Below, piece by piece: positions 8,560-17,230 of a stretch of 44,622 bases of DNA. The first letter of the stretch is position 1; every line of letters starts with the position of its first letter. The position numbers were made by a program, and so were the translations under genes. The notes beneath the pieces were generated by a model. It did no database searches. It was given only the letters and a program-made list of their open reading frames with translations, and had not been told where the DNA came from. Source of the DNA: an uncultured Pseudomonadota bacterium (GTDB taxonomy: Bacteria > Myxococcota_A > UBA796 > JAFGLY01); the NCBI GenBank assembly GCA_937912125.1, contig CALDOK010000269.1, positions 1 through 44,622 on the forward strand, read 5' to 3'.

Positions 8560-10148
8560 ACCGCGCGGCTCCCGGCACCGGGTCAACGGGCCAGACACGA
8601 CGCCAGCCATGGCTGCTGGGGGCTGCGGGTGTGCTTGTCCTGGCGGCGGGGCTGCGGCTGGCCCTGCTGTGGGGGCTGGACCTGAGCGACCTCCCCGGGC
8701 CGGGGGGGGTCCAGTTCCTGGCCCTCGCCCTGGATCCCGAGCCAGCGGACCTGCCGCTGCCCGCCCTGGTGTTCCGCTGGGCCATCCGGTGGCTGCCCAT
8801 GTCGCCCACCGGCGCGGTCCGAACCCTGGTGGCGCTCTGCTCCCTGCTGAGCATCGCTGGCGCCATGGCCGCCGCCTGGGCCCTGCTGGGGCGTCACGCC
8901 GCCATCATCACGGGGCTGCTGCTGGCCTGCTGGGCACAACACATCCAGCAGGCCCTGCTGCTGGGCATGGACGCGCCGGCCTGCGCCTTGGCCTGGGCGG
9001 GGCTGGGCCTGGCGTGGTGGGGAGCGCGCTGCAAGCTCCCTGGCTTGCCCATGGCCTTGTTCGGAGGCTTCCTGGTGGCCCTCGGGGCCGCGCTCAAGCC
9101 CACCGCCCTCCCGGTCCTGGCCTTGCTGCTCCTGGTCCCACTGCTGGCTGGGCGGCCCTGGTGGCGGCCGGCCCTGGCCAGCGTCGCCACGGCCCTGGGG
9201 GGCCTGGCTGGACACGCGGCGGTGGCGCCCTTCGCCACCTCCGCCCCCGACGTGCAGGGCTCCCTGCCCGCCATCGGTGACGTGGCGGCGGGCTGGATGC
9301 GGCTGCTGGCCCTGCGCCAGGGCGAACCCGAGGGCGCGCTGCTGGAGCTGATGGTCCTCGGAGCCGTGGCCGCGGCGGCACCCGGCAAGGGCTGGGTGCG
9401 GCGGGTGGCCCTCGCCGTCCTCACCGCCGCCCTGCTCGGCTACGCCTGCCACAGCCTGGGGGACTGGCTGCGCTTCCGCTACCTGGTGCCCGCGGCCCTG
9501 GGGGTCTTCGTGCTGGCAGCCGATGGGCTGGGGCGCGCCGTGCGCTGGCGGGCGCGCCTCCAGGCGGTCGGCTGGGCGCTGGTCGCGGTGGTGGCCGCCC
9601 TGCTCACCCTGGACGCGCTGGCCTTTCATCAGGCGTGGAGCGACGCGCGGGTCCCGGCCGTCGGCACCGCCCCACACCGCCTGCCCACCGCGCCTGTCGC
9701 CTGGTCCTGGCGCTACCGTGACCTGTTCTGGGACTCCTCCCTGAGCACCCAGGGGGCCGCAGGCCTGATGGCCCTGGTGCGGCAGGCCCCACCCGCCGGC
9801 GTCGCGGTGCTCCCGCTACAAGACGGCCGCCACGCCCACGCCGAGGCCGCCGCCGCCATGGCCGGACTCCCCCTGATCCTCCTCGAGGAGCAGCGCTGCT
9901 GCCCCTCCGGCCTACACGCCGTGCTCTGCGCCCGCGAGACCGTGCGCGCCCTGGACGCCGCTGGCGTGCTGGTGGTGCTCCTGCCCAGCGGCGGCGATCC
10001 CGTCCGCATCCCCAGGGAGAGCTTCGCCTGGGCCCGCAGCCTCCAAGCCGCGGCCTCGAGCGCACTGCCCTTGCAGCAGCCCGACGCCTGGTGGGCCACG
10101 CTCCAGGGCCAAGGCCAGGACGGCCCCCCGCCCTGCACGGGCCCCTGA
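8556..10148 (+). CDS. Polytopic membrane protein, GT-C glycosyltransferase-like
   Basis: The 530-residue protein starts with GTG in a second GTGA overlap. Ten or more helices cover residues about 20-360, followed by a soluble domain of about 170 residues containing a Cys pair (EEQRCCPSG). The arrangement (N-terminal helix, long first loop, helix bundle with LKPTALPVLALLLLVP, C-terminal extracytoplasmic domain) resembles the PMT/ArnT type of GT-C enzymes, but the first loop lacks an obvious catalytic DE pair, so the enzyme call is tentative. The gene ends with TGA at 10146-10148, directly abutting the stop of convergent hemB with no base between them. Confidence 0.58.
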   Translation: MNRAAPGTGSTGQTRRQPWLLGAAGVLVLAAGLRLALLWGLDLSDLPGPGGVQFLALALDPEPADLPLPALVFRWAIRWLPMSPTGAVRTLVALCSLLSIAGAMAAAWALLGRHAAIITGLLLACWAQHIQQALLLGMDAPACALAWAGLGLAWWGARCKLPGLPMALFGGFLVALGAALKPTALPVLALLLLVPLLAGRPWWRPALASVATALGGLAGHAAVAPFATSAPDVQGSLPAIGDVAAGWMRLLALRQGEPEGALLELMVLGAVAAAAPGKGWVRRVALAVLTAALLGYACHSLGDWLRFRYLVPAALGVFVLAADGLGRAVRWRARLQAVGWALVAVVAALLTLDALAFHQAWSDARVPAVGTAPHRLPTAPVAWSWRYRDLFWDSSLSTQGAAGLMALVRQAPPAGVAVLPLQDGRHAHAEAAAAMAGLPLILLEEQRCCPSGLHAVLCARETVRALDAAGVLVVLLPSGGDPVRIPRESFAWARSLQAAASSALPLQQPDAWWATLQGQGQDGPPPCTGP

Positions 10149-11123
10149 TCAGCCCTCCCGCAGCCAGCGGGCGGCCTCCACCGCATGGTAGGTCAGCAGG
10201 ATGCCGGCGCCCGCGCGCTTGATGCTCGACAGCACCTCGAGGATGCCCCGCCGGCGATCCATCAGGCCCTCGCGGGCCATCAGCTCCACCATGGCGTACT
10301 CGCCGCTGACATTGTAGGCAGCCACGGGCAGATCGGTGATCTCACGCACCGCCCGGATGATGTCCAGGTAGGCCAGCGCGGGCTTGACCATCACCATGTC
10401 GGCGCCCTCGGCGATGTCCATGCGGACCTCCTTGAGGGCCTCGGCCACGTTGGCCGGGTCCATCTGGTAGCCGCTGCGGTCGCCGAAACCCGGGGCCGAG
10501 CCGGCCGCCTCCCGGAAGGGACCGTAGAACGCCGAGGAGTACTTGGCGGCGTAGGACATGATGGCCACCTCGTGCAGGCCCGCGGCGTCCAGCCCGCTGC
10601 GGATGGCGCCGATGCGACCGTCCATCATGTCGGAAGGGGCCACCAGGTCCGCCCCGGCCTGGGCCTGGGACACCGCCGTCTTGACCAGCATGTCCAGGCT
10701 CTTGTCGTTGTCCACGCAGTGCCCATCCACATGCCCGCAGTGGCCGTGGCTGGTGTACTCGCACATGCACACGTCACCCATGAGCAACAGGGGCAGGCCC
10801 TCGGCCTTCAAGGCCTGGAACGCGCGCTGCACCACGCCGTCGGGGGCGTAGGCCTGGCTGCCCTGGGGGTCCTTGTGGTTGGGGATCCCGAACAGCAGCA
10901 CCGAGCGCACGCCCGCCTCGACCGCCTCCTCACAGGCCCGGAGCAGGGTGGGGATGCTGTGGCGGAACTGGCCCGGCATGGACAGGATGGGCACGGCCTG
11001 GTCGGTCTGCTCCTGCACGAACATGGGGAAGACCAGATCGTGGGGATGGAGCTGGGTCTCGCGCACCAGATCGCGGATCATGGGGTTGGCGCGGAGGCGA
11101 CGGGGGCGGTGGGTGGGGAACAT
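10149..11123 (-). CDS. hemB: Porphobilinogen synthase (delta-aminolevulinic acid dehydratase)
   Basis: This enzyme condenses two 5-aminolevulinate molecules to porphobilinogen in the cytoplasm. The 324-residue protein is full length. The zinc-binding cysteines of the Zn-dependent class are present in DVCMCEYTSHGHCG (C119, C121, C129), and both active-site lysines are visible (K194 in AAKYSSAFYGPFR and K247 in MVMVKPALAYLD). The frame can be read from a TTG 12 nt upstream, but the ATG at 11123 has a GGAG six bases before it and is the likely start. It is the last gene of the heme train, 30 bp after the response regulator stop, and its own stop abuts that of the convergent membrane protein gene. 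Confidence 0.97.
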   Translation of the reverse strand: MFPTHRPRRLRANPMIRDLVRETQLHPHDLVFPMFVQEQTDQAVPILSMPGQFRHSIPTLLRACEEAVEAGVRSVLLFGIPNHKDPQGSQAYAPDGVVQRAFQALKAEGLPLLLMGDVCMCEYTSHGHCGHVDGHCVDNDKSLDMLVKTAVSQAQAGADLVAPSDMMDGRIGAIRSGLDAAGLHEVAIMSYAAKYSSAFYGPFREAAGSAPGFGDRSGYQMDPANVAEALKEVRMDIAEGADMVMVKPALAYLDIIRAVREITDLPVAAYNVSGEYAMVELMAREGLMDRRRGILEVLSSIKRAGAGILLTYHAVEAARWLREG

Positions 11124-11153
11124 GCGGCACTCCAACAGAGGAAAGGACCTGAA

Positions 11154-11840
11154 CTAGGGAAGGAACCGGAAGCCAGCGCCGCGCACCGTGAGGATGTGCC
11201 GGGGCTGACGATGATCGGGCTCGAAGAGCTTGCGCAGGCGGACCAGGTAGTTGTCCACCGTGCGCTCCACGGGGAAGGCGTCCAGCCCCCAGACCTCCTC
11301 GATGATGTCGGCGCGGGAGAGCACGGCCCCGTCGGCCTTGACCAGCAGGGCCAGGATCTCCGCATCCTTCTCGCCGATCACCACGCGGCCTTCGTTGGTC
11401 TCGGCCTCGCGGGAGTCCAGGTCGAGGCGGTACCGGCCGAAGCTGATCACGCGGCTCGCAGGCAGCTGGCGCTCAGCGGTGGAGCGGCGCACCAGGGCCT
11501 TGACCCTGGCCACCATCTCGGCGATGTCGAAGGGCTTGGGCAGGTAGTCATCGGCGCCCATGTCCAGCGCGCGGACCTTCGAGCCCACGTCCGAGCGCGC
11601 GGTGAGCATGAGCACCGGCGTGCCGATGCCCTGGCGACGGATGCCCTGAAGCACGGCATAGCCGTCCTGACCCGGCAGGGAGATGTCCAGCAGCACCAGA
11701 TCGTAGGGGGTCTCGAGGGCGGCGGCCAGGCCCTCGACGCCGTCCCGGCACCAGCGCAGATCGTGGCCCACGTTCTCGAGGTTCATGCGCACCATGGTGC
11801 CGACGAGCTCGTCGTCTTCCACCAGCAGGATTCTGCTCAT
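11154..11840 (-). CDS. OmpR/PhoB-family response regulator
   Basis: The 228-residue protein has an N-terminal receiver domain with the acidic pair E8-D9-D10, phospho-acceptor D52 (LVLLDISLPG), T80 and K102 (LPKPF), and a C-terminal winged-helix DNA-binding domain (EKDAEILALLVK, VERTVDNYLVRLRKLF, ILTVRGAGFRF). It acts as a phosphorylation-controlled transcription factor. A strong AAGGAG lies seven bases before its ATG, inside the end of the kinase gene. It follows the sensor kinase by 4 bp and precedes hemB by 30 bp, so it is co-transcribed with heme genes. Control of heme synthesis or of heme-using respiration is the obvious inference but is not shown by the sequence. Confidence 0.95.
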   Translation of the reverse strand: MSRILLVEDDELVGTMVRMNLENVGHDLRWCRDGVEGLAAALETPYDLVLLDISLPGQDGYAVLQGIRRQGIGTPVLMLTARSDVGSKVRALDMGADDYLPKPFDIAEMVARVKALVRRSTAERQLPASRVISFGRYRLDLDSREAETNEGRVVIGEKDAEILALLVKADGAVLSRADIIEEVWGLDAFPVERTVDNYLVRLRKLFEPDHRQPRHILTVRGAGFRFLP

Positions 11841-11844
11841 GAGG

Positions 11845-12984
11845 TCACTCCTTGCCCGCGATGGGGACGGTCACGGTGAAGGTCGCGCCCTGCCCCGGCC
11901 CCTCGCTCTGGGCGACCAGGTCTCCGCCCATGCGGCGGCACAGGTCCCTGGCGATGGCCAGGCCCAGGCCGGTGCCGTGGGCGACGCCGTGGCCTCCAGG
12001 CAGGCCCCTGAGGAAGGGCACGAAGAGCCGCTCGGCGGTGGCGCGATCGAAGCCCACGCCCCTGTCGGACACGGCGATGGCGGCCCAGGCCCCAGCCGCC
12101 GCCACCCGCAGCTCCACCACGGGCTGGTCGCCGCCGTACTTCAACCCGTTGTCCACGAGGTTCTCGAGGACGATCCGCAGCATGTCCGAGTCCGCCATCA
12201 CCTGGAGGGCCTCGGCGCCGGGCTCCCATCGGGAACACACCGCCTCGGGCCGTCCGGTGAGCGTGCGACGGCGGTGCTCCAGGAAGGCCTCGAGCTCGGC
12301 GCCCAGGGCCAAGGGGGTCAGACGCAGCTGGTGCTGCCCCGAGCGGATGGCCCCAGCCACCAACATGTTCTCGATGCAGTGCTCCAGACGATCGGCGTTC
12401 TCGATGCCCAGCTCGAGCAGGCGCGGCTGCAGATCCTGGGGCACGCCCCCGGAGCGCATGGTCTCGAGCAGGGTCTTGATACCCGTCAGCGGCGTCTTCA
12501 TCTCGTGGGTGACCGCGTGGAGGAAGGCCTCCATGCGCCCGAAGTGCCTTCGCTCCTGGCGCACCAGGTGGAAGAGCATGGCGATGCAGACGCAGACCAG
12601 CAGGAACAGGAAGCTGCCCTCGCCGTGGACCATGGCCCGGCGGCGGCGCAGCTTGTGCTCGATCTCCTGGACGGCCGAGGTGGAGGGCTGCAGGCAGCTC
12701 TCGGCGTGCAGTGGTCCCACGGCCACCGCCCCAGGCCGGCCTCCACCCGCACAGGGGACCAGCTCCACCGCCCCATCCTCTGGCAGGTCGGCGAGGGTGG
12801 GTGCGTCGACGCGGTGACCCAGGACCAGGGCCCTCTCGAGGGCCTGGTGTTGCAGCTCGGACATGGCGGCCTGACGCTCGACGTCCACCGCACGGTTCAA
12901 GAACACGGCCCACCACAGGACCAGCGCCGTCATACAGACCAGGCTCAGGCCGAAGATCACGTGGTGGAGCCGCAGGCGCTTCAT
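11845..12984 (-). CDS. Membrane-bound sensor histidine kinase
   Basis: The 379-residue kinase has a first transmembrane helix at about residues 8-29, a periplasmic sensor region (about 30-122), a second helix (FLFLLVCVCIAMLFHLV, about 125-141) and then HisKA with H160 in the H-box (HAVTHEMKTPLTG). The HATPase part shows the N-box (VLENLVDNGLKYGG), G1 (DRGVGF) and G2 (GTGLGLAIA). The sensor region is short, has no recognised domain and contains exactly two cysteines (C78, C97); two more lie in the second helix. The ATG overlaps the hemL TGA (ATGA, 12984-12981). It presumably phosphorylates the regulator encoded 4 bp downstream. The signal is unknown; redox state, heme or porphyrin are possibilities. 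Confidence 0.94.
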   Translation of the reverse strand: MKRLRLHHVIFGLSLVCMTALVLWWAVFLNRAVDVERQAAMSELQHQALERALVLGHRVDAPTLADLPEDGAVELVPCAGGGRPGAVAVGPLHAESCLQPSTSAVQEIEHKLRRRRAMVHGEGSFLFLLVCVCIAMLFHLVRQERRHFGRMEAFLHAVTHEMKTPLTGIKTLLETMRSGGVPQDLQPRLLELGIENADRLEHCIENMLVAGAIRSGQHQLRLTPLALGAELEAFLEHRRRTLTGRPEAVCSRWEPGAEALQVMADSDMLRIVLENLVDNGLKYGGDQPVVELRVAAAGAWAAIAVSDRGVGFDRATAERLFVPFLRGLPGGHGVAHGTGLGLAIARDLCRRMGGDLVAQSEGPGQGATFTVTVPIAGKE

Positions 12985-14264
12985 GTGAGGTCCGCCAACT
13001 GGACGAGGTTGTCGGCCAGCTCCACCACCTGCGCCTCGCTGTGGGCCGTGGAGAGGAAGAAGACCTCGTAGGCCGAGGGGGGCAGGTAGATGCCGCGGTC
13101 GAGCATAGGGCCGTGGATGGCGTTGAGGCGCGCGATGGCACCGTCGTCGATGGTGTCGGCCCGCCGGGGCACGGCCACATCGGCCAGGTGGAACCAGATG
13201 AGGGAGCCGGCCCGGCGCCAGCGCAGCCACGGGCGGGTGGCCGCATGGTCGGAGAGGGTGGCGTCCAGGCGCTGGCCCAGGACCTCGAGGCGGGTGTACG
13301 CCGTGCCATCAGCCAGCAGGTCCATGGTGGCGATTCCCGCCGCCAGGGAGATGGGGTTCCCACTCAGGGTGCCGGCCTGGTAGACGCCACCCACCGGCGC
13401 CAGCTGCTGCATCAGATCCCGAGGCCCCGCCAGGGCGCCCACGGGCATGCCGCCGCCGATGACCTTGCCCAGGGTGACGATGTCTGCGGGGACCTGCACC
13501 AGATCGCCGTAGCCCCCGAAGCGCATCCGGAAACCGGAGATGACCTCGTCGAAGATCAGCAAGGTGCCGTGGGCGGTGCACAGCCGGCGCAGGGTGCGCA
13601 GCCACTCAGGCCGCTGCTCGAGCAGGCCGTTGTTGCCGGGCAGAGGCTCGACCACAGCCGCGGCGAGCTCGGGACCGAGCTGGGCGAAGACGGCCTCGAG
13701 GGCGGCCTCGTCGTCCAGCGGGCAGACCACGGTCTGCTCGGCGAAGGCCGCGGGCACGCCCAGGCTGGAGGAGGTGCCGAAGGTGGCCAGGCCTGAGCCG
13801 GCCTTGACCAGCAGGCTGTCGGAGTGGCCGTGGTAGCCGCCCTCGAACTTCAGGATCTTGGGCCGCCCGGTGGCGCCGCGGGCCAGGCGCAGGGCGGTCA
13901 TCACGGCCTCGGTGCCCGAGCTGACGAAGCGCACCTGCTCCATGAGGGGGAAGGCCTGCAGCACGCGCTCGGCCAGCTGAACCTCTGCCTCGCAGCAGGC
14001 CCCGTAGCTCAGCCCGTCCACCGCCGCGGTCCGCACGGCCTCGATGACCGCCGGGTGGGCGTGGCCGAGCACCAGGGGTCCCCAGGACATGCAGAAGTCG
14101 CTGTAGCGGTTGCCGTCTACATCCTCGAAGCGACTGCCCTGAGCCCGCGCGAAGTAGACAGGGTTGCCGCCGACGGATCGGAAGGCCCGCACGGGGGAGC
14201 TGACGCCGCCGGGCATCACCTGGCAGGCACGCTGGAAGAGCTTCTCGGACTGGGGACGGTTCAT
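12981..14264 (-). CDS. hemL: Glutamate-1-semialdehyde 2,1-aminomutase
   Basis: This PLP enzyme converts glutamate-1-semialdehyde to 5-aminolevulinate, the second dedicated step of the C5 pathway. The 427-residue length matches the family. K267 in DIVTLGKVIGGGMPVGA is the PLP Schiff-base lysine; SSGTEAVMTALRLARG and IFDEVISGFR are the cofactor-binding motifs. A GGAG lies eight bases before the ATG. The gene is separated from upstream hemD by 61 bp, the largest gap in the cluster and a possible place for an internal promoter, and it overlaps the sensor kinase gene downstream by 4 bp. Confidence 0.97.
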   Translation of the reverse strand: MNRPQSEKLFQRACQVMPGGVSSPVRAFRSVGGNPVYFARAQGSRFEDVDGNRYSDFCMSWGPLVLGHAHPAVIEAVRTAAVDGLSYGACCEAEVQLAERVLQAFPLMEQVRFVSSGTEAVMTALRLARGATGRPKILKFEGGYHGHSDSLLVKAGSGLATFGTSSSLGVPAAFAEQTVVCPLDDEAALEAVFAQLGPELAAAVVEPLPGNNGLLEQRPEWLRTLRRLCTAHGTLLIFDEVISGFRMRFGGYGDLVQVPADIVTLGKVIGGGMPVGALAGPRDLMQQLAPVGGVYQAGTLSGNPISLAAGIATMDLLADGTAYTRLEVLGQRLDATLSDHAATRPWLRWRRAGSLIWFHLADVAVPRRADTIDDGAIARLNAIHGPMLDRGIYLPPSAYEVFFLSTAHSEAQVVELADNLVQLADLT

Positions 14265-14325
14265 GGTGTTCGCTCCGGTGAGATCTATCGTTGAATGGCG
14301 AGGATGGCAGAGAGGCCGACGCCGA

Positions 14326-15027
14326 TCAGGCGAGACCGGTCAGGATCTCCACCTGCTGTTCGAGGGACATGGCGGGGCCCAGAATCCGGGTCACACCGCA
14401 CTCCTCGAGGGCTGCTGCGGTGGTGGGGCCGATGGCCAGGAAGGGGTGGTCGCGGAACCAGGGCGCCCGCGCGAGGAGCCGCTCGGCCGCAGAGGGCGCC
14501 GCCACAAACACGGCCAGGACGGGAAAGGGGGCGATGGGCTCCAGCCCTGCGGGCTCGTTGGCGTAGACCGGCAGGGCCTGGCAGCGGCGCCCGAGCTCGC
14601 GCAGCTGAGACTCGAGGCCGCCCCCTGCCAGGTTTCCGCAGGGAATGAGCACCGAGCCGCCCGGCTCGAGCAGCCCATCCAACAGCCCAGCCAAGACGCG
14701 GCCGGTGGCAGGCTCGGCCACGAGATCAGTGACGACACCATGGGCAGCGAGCTCCAACCGGGTGGCCGCCCCCACCGCGGCGACGAGGGGGCGGGCGGGG
14801 ACGCCCAGCAGCCGCTCGACGAGGCCCGCGAGCACGAAGCCGCGCACGGCCCGGCGGCTGGCGAAGGCGATGGCCGCCGCGCCGGATGGCGCCTGGTCTG
14901 GGACCAGGTAGCGGGTGGCGACACAAGGGATCTCGCACACCGGCACGCCGCGCTCGAGGAGCGCGCGGGCCAGCGGGAGGTTGTCCTCCGGCTCGCGAGT
15001 CAGGACCACGCAGGGGCTGCTCGGCAC
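14326..15027 (-). CDS. hemD: Uroporphyrinogen-III synthase
   Basis: This enzyme closes hydroxymethylbilane to uroporphyrinogen III with inversion of ring D. The 233-residue protein has the two-domain HemD layout: VLTREPEDNLPLARALLERG at the start, IAFASRRAVRGFV, then VAAVGAATRLELAAHG and, near the end, AIGPTTAAALEECGV. HemD sequences are poorly conserved, so the call also rests on its place directly after hemC. The GTG at 15027 makes a 28-bp overlap with hemC; a second GTG at 15009 would shorten this to 10 bp and cannot be excluded. Confidence 0.9.
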   Translation of the reverse strand: MPSSPCVVLTREPEDNLPLARALLERGVPVCEIPCVATRYLVPDQAPSGAAAIAFASRRAVRGFVLAGLVERLLGVPARPLVAAVGAATRLELAAHGVVTDLVAEPATGRVLAGLLDGLLEPGGSVLIPCGNLAGGGLESQLRELGRRCQALPVYANEPAGLEPIAPFPVLAVFVAAPSAAERLLARAPWFRDHPFLAIGPTTAAALEECGVTRILGPAMSLEQQVEILTGLA

Positions 15028-16031
15028 AGCCAGTCCTCCGCAGAACGTTGGAGGGGCGCCACGTCGGGAGCGCCCGCCTCGAGCCAGGCGGCCGCGCTAT
15101 CCCGGGCCTCGCTCAGCGCCGGGGCGGCGAAGCGCTGCAGGCGCAGCGCTCCCTCGGGGGTGAGCAGGGCCACGTGCAGGCTGGCGAGGTCACCGTCGAG
15201 GCTGGCCCAGGCACCGAAGGCCGAGTGGCAGCCGCCGCCGGAGATCTGCAGCAGACGCCGCTCGGCTTCGACGCATGCGCGGGTCTCGGGGTGGTCCAGG
15301 GTGGCGACGCGGGCCGCGGTGTCCGGATCGTCAGCCCGGATCTCCAGCCCCAGCGCCCCCTGGCCCGGGGCACAGGGCCAGAACGCCGGGTTGAGCTGCA
15401 TCGCCACCAGCCCGCCCAGGTCCTGCTGGAGCCGCTGGATGCCGGCCTGGGCCAGCAGCACCGCCTCACACTCGCTGGGGCCGGGCAGGACGGTGTCGCC
15501 GTCCACGACGGCGGACGGTTCGGCATCATCGGAGCCCGTCGGAGGTCGGTCCTCGGCGCACTTGCGGATGCGCGTGGGCACGTTGCCCCGCAGGGGCACC
15601 GCCTCGAGGTCGGGCCGCACGCCAGCCAGCAGGGCGATGCGCCGCGTGGACGAAGTGCCCACCCGCACGCCCTCGCGCAGGGGGATGTCCCGCTCGAGGT
15701 CCAGGGCGTCGGGGCGCACCAGCAGCAGGTCGGCCACGGGGGCGCGCGCCGGGATGGCGCCGAGCACCAAGCCCGCCGGCTGCTCCACCGGCAGGTCCTT
15801 GAGGGAGTGCACGGCCAGATCGATCTCGCCGTCCAGCAAGGCGCGCTCGATCTCCTTGGTGAACAGGCCCACGCCGCCCACGAGATCCAGGCGCACGTCC
15901 TGGCGCACATCACCCGTGGTGCGGATGATGATGATCTCACTGGGGCCCGGCAAGGCCGCCTGCACCCAGCGGGCCTGGACCAGAGCCAGCGCGCTGCCGC
16001 GGGTTCCGATGCGGATCACTCCTCGTTCCAT
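15000..16031 (-). CDS. hemC: Porphobilinogen deaminase (hydroxymethylbilane synthase)
   Basis: The enzyme links four porphobilinogens into hydroxymethylbilane. The 343 residues exceed the usual about 310. The catalytic aspartate is D79 (HSLKDLP), SSTRR and LRGNVPTR are conserved substrate/cofactor loops, and C268 (ISGGGCHSA) is the dipyrromethane attachment site. The extra length is an insert of about 27 residues (about 160-187, Pro/Asp/Ser-rich) between RIRKC and the conserved EAVLLAQAGIQRL helix, where typical proteins have only a short Asp/Gly turn. The reading frame is intact on both sides, so it looks like a surface loop. It overlaps hemA by 16 bp and hemD by 28 bp. Confidence 0.96.
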   Translation of the reverse strand: MERGVIRIGTRGSALALVQARWVQAALPGPSEIIIIRTTGDVRQDVRLDLVGGVGLFTKEIERALLDGEIDLAVHSLKDLPVEQPAGLVLGAIPARAPVADLLLVRPDALDLERDIPLREGVRVGTSSTRRIALLAGVRPDLEAVPLRGNVPTRIRKCAEDRPPTGSDDAEPSAVVDGDTVLPGPSECEAVLLAQAGIQRLQQDLGGLVAMQLNPAFWPCAPGQGALGLEIRADDPDTAARVATLDHPETRACVEAERRLLQISGGGCHSAFGAWASLDGDLASLHVALLTPEGALRLQRFAAPALSEARDSAAAWLEAGAPDVAPLQRSAEDWLCRAAPAWS

Positions 16032-17230
16032 GTGCTTCCCTCCGAGAGTTGCCGAGCGCCATCGCGGATGGCCTGCAGCACGTCGTCTGTGTAGCTCGCG
16101 ACCAGCGCGCGCAGCTCACCCTCGAGCCGGCCACGCGCGGCCTTGTCCAGATCGGGCAGCTGAGCGCTGATGAGCGCCGGAAGCTCCTCGGCCGCCAGGC
16201 TCTTGGAGCGCACGCGCACGCGCTCCAGCACGGGGGTGAACGCCGGCTCGCTGCAGTAGCGACGCAGCTCGCCCATGGCCCTCTCCACCAGCGCATCGGT
16301 GGTGACACAGCGCTGTTCGGCCCCTGCGCAGCCGGCCACCTGGTGCCAGTCCACCAGCTCATCCAGGCCCACCCGCCGCACCCACCGCGAGGCGTCGCGG
16401 TCCGCCACCTGCTCGGGGATGCCGATGTCCACCAGCACCAGGGGTCGGGAGCCCTGGAGGTCATCGGGATCCACCAGGGCCTGGGGCGCGGCCGTGCAGA
16501 ACACCGCGGCGTCCACCTGGCGCAGCAGAGTGGGCAGCTCGGTGAGGGGCCGCACGCCACCTCCGTCGGTGACCGTGCGGTTGCAGCGCACCAGCTCGAA
16601 GCGCGGATCTTCCTCGAGGATGCCGGCGACCCGGCGGCCGATGGACCCCAGGCCCACCACCACGACCCGCCCCCTGGCGGAGGGCAGGTGCTCGCGAAGC
16701 CAGGCGATGGCCAGGCTGTGGACCCCCACCGCCGATCCCTCGAGGCAACCCCGGCGCATGGCGATGCGCACCAGGCGGCCCGCGATGGAGCCCAGCCCGT
16801 TGAGGATGCGGGTGGAGGTGCCCCTGGTGCGCGCCCTGTGCAAGGCCTCGAAGAGCTGGCCCGAGATCTGCCGCTCACCCACCACCAGGGACTCCTGCCC
16901 GATGGCCACCCGGAACAGGTGCCGGGCGGCCTCGTCACCGACGAAGGTGTAGGGGGAGATGTGCCCCCGCAGCTCGGGGTCGAGCCGCTCGCGCATCCGG
17001 CTGTGCAGCAGCTGGGCGGCCCACGCCGGCTGCGCGCTGGCGACCACCCACTCGTTGCGATTGCAGGTGTCCAGGACCGCCAGCCCTTCGGCCCAGCCAC
17101 CCCGCTCGAGATCGTCGGCCAGCGCGAGGGCCTCGTGCTCTGTGAGCACCAGCTGGGACCGCGCGCGAGAGGGAGCGACGCGGAAGTCGCAGCCCACCAC
17201 GGCCAGCGGGATCCCGGCGGCGCTCATCAT
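16016..17230 (-). CDS. hemA: Glutamyl-tRNA reductase
   Basis: The NADPH-dependent enzyme reduces glutamyl-tRNA to glutamate-1-semialdehyde and is the committed, usually regulated step. The 404-residue protein carries the catalytic cysteine (C56 in VLDTCNRNE), GQESLVVGERQISGQ, the nucleotide-binding motif VVVGLGSIGRRVAG and the C-terminal dimerisation helices. Three adjacent start codons exist (GTG 17233, ATG 17230, ATG 17227); AGGA lies upstream at a distance compatible with any of them. The ATG at 17230 shares one base with the hemG stop. The start overlaps the end of hemG and the end overlaps hemC, which supports coupled translation. Confidence 0.96.
   Translation of the reverse strand: MMSAAGIPLAVVGCDFRVAPSRARSQLVLTEHEALALADDLERGGWAEGLAVLDTCNRNEWVVASAQPAWAAQLLHSRMRERLDPELRGHISPYTFVGDEAARHLFRVAIGQESLVVGERQISGQLFEALHRARTRGTSTRILNGLGSIAGRLVRIAMRRGCLEGSAVGVHSLAIAWLREHLPSARGRVVVVGLGSIGRRVAGILEEDPRFELVRCNRTVTDGGGVRPLTELPTLLRQVDAAVFCTAAPQALVDPDDLQGSRPLVLVDIGIPEQVADRDASRWVRRVGLDELVDWHQVAGCAGAEQRCVTTDALVERAMGELRRYCSEPAFTPVLERVRVRSKSLAAEELPALISAQLPDLDKAARGRLEGELRALVASYTDDVLQAIRDGARQLSEGSTWNEE

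Noticed and set aside
10185..11879. Plus-strand frame opposite hemB and the response regulator
   Set aside because: It lies wholly antisense to two certain genes and has a His/Gln/Gly-rich shadow composition.
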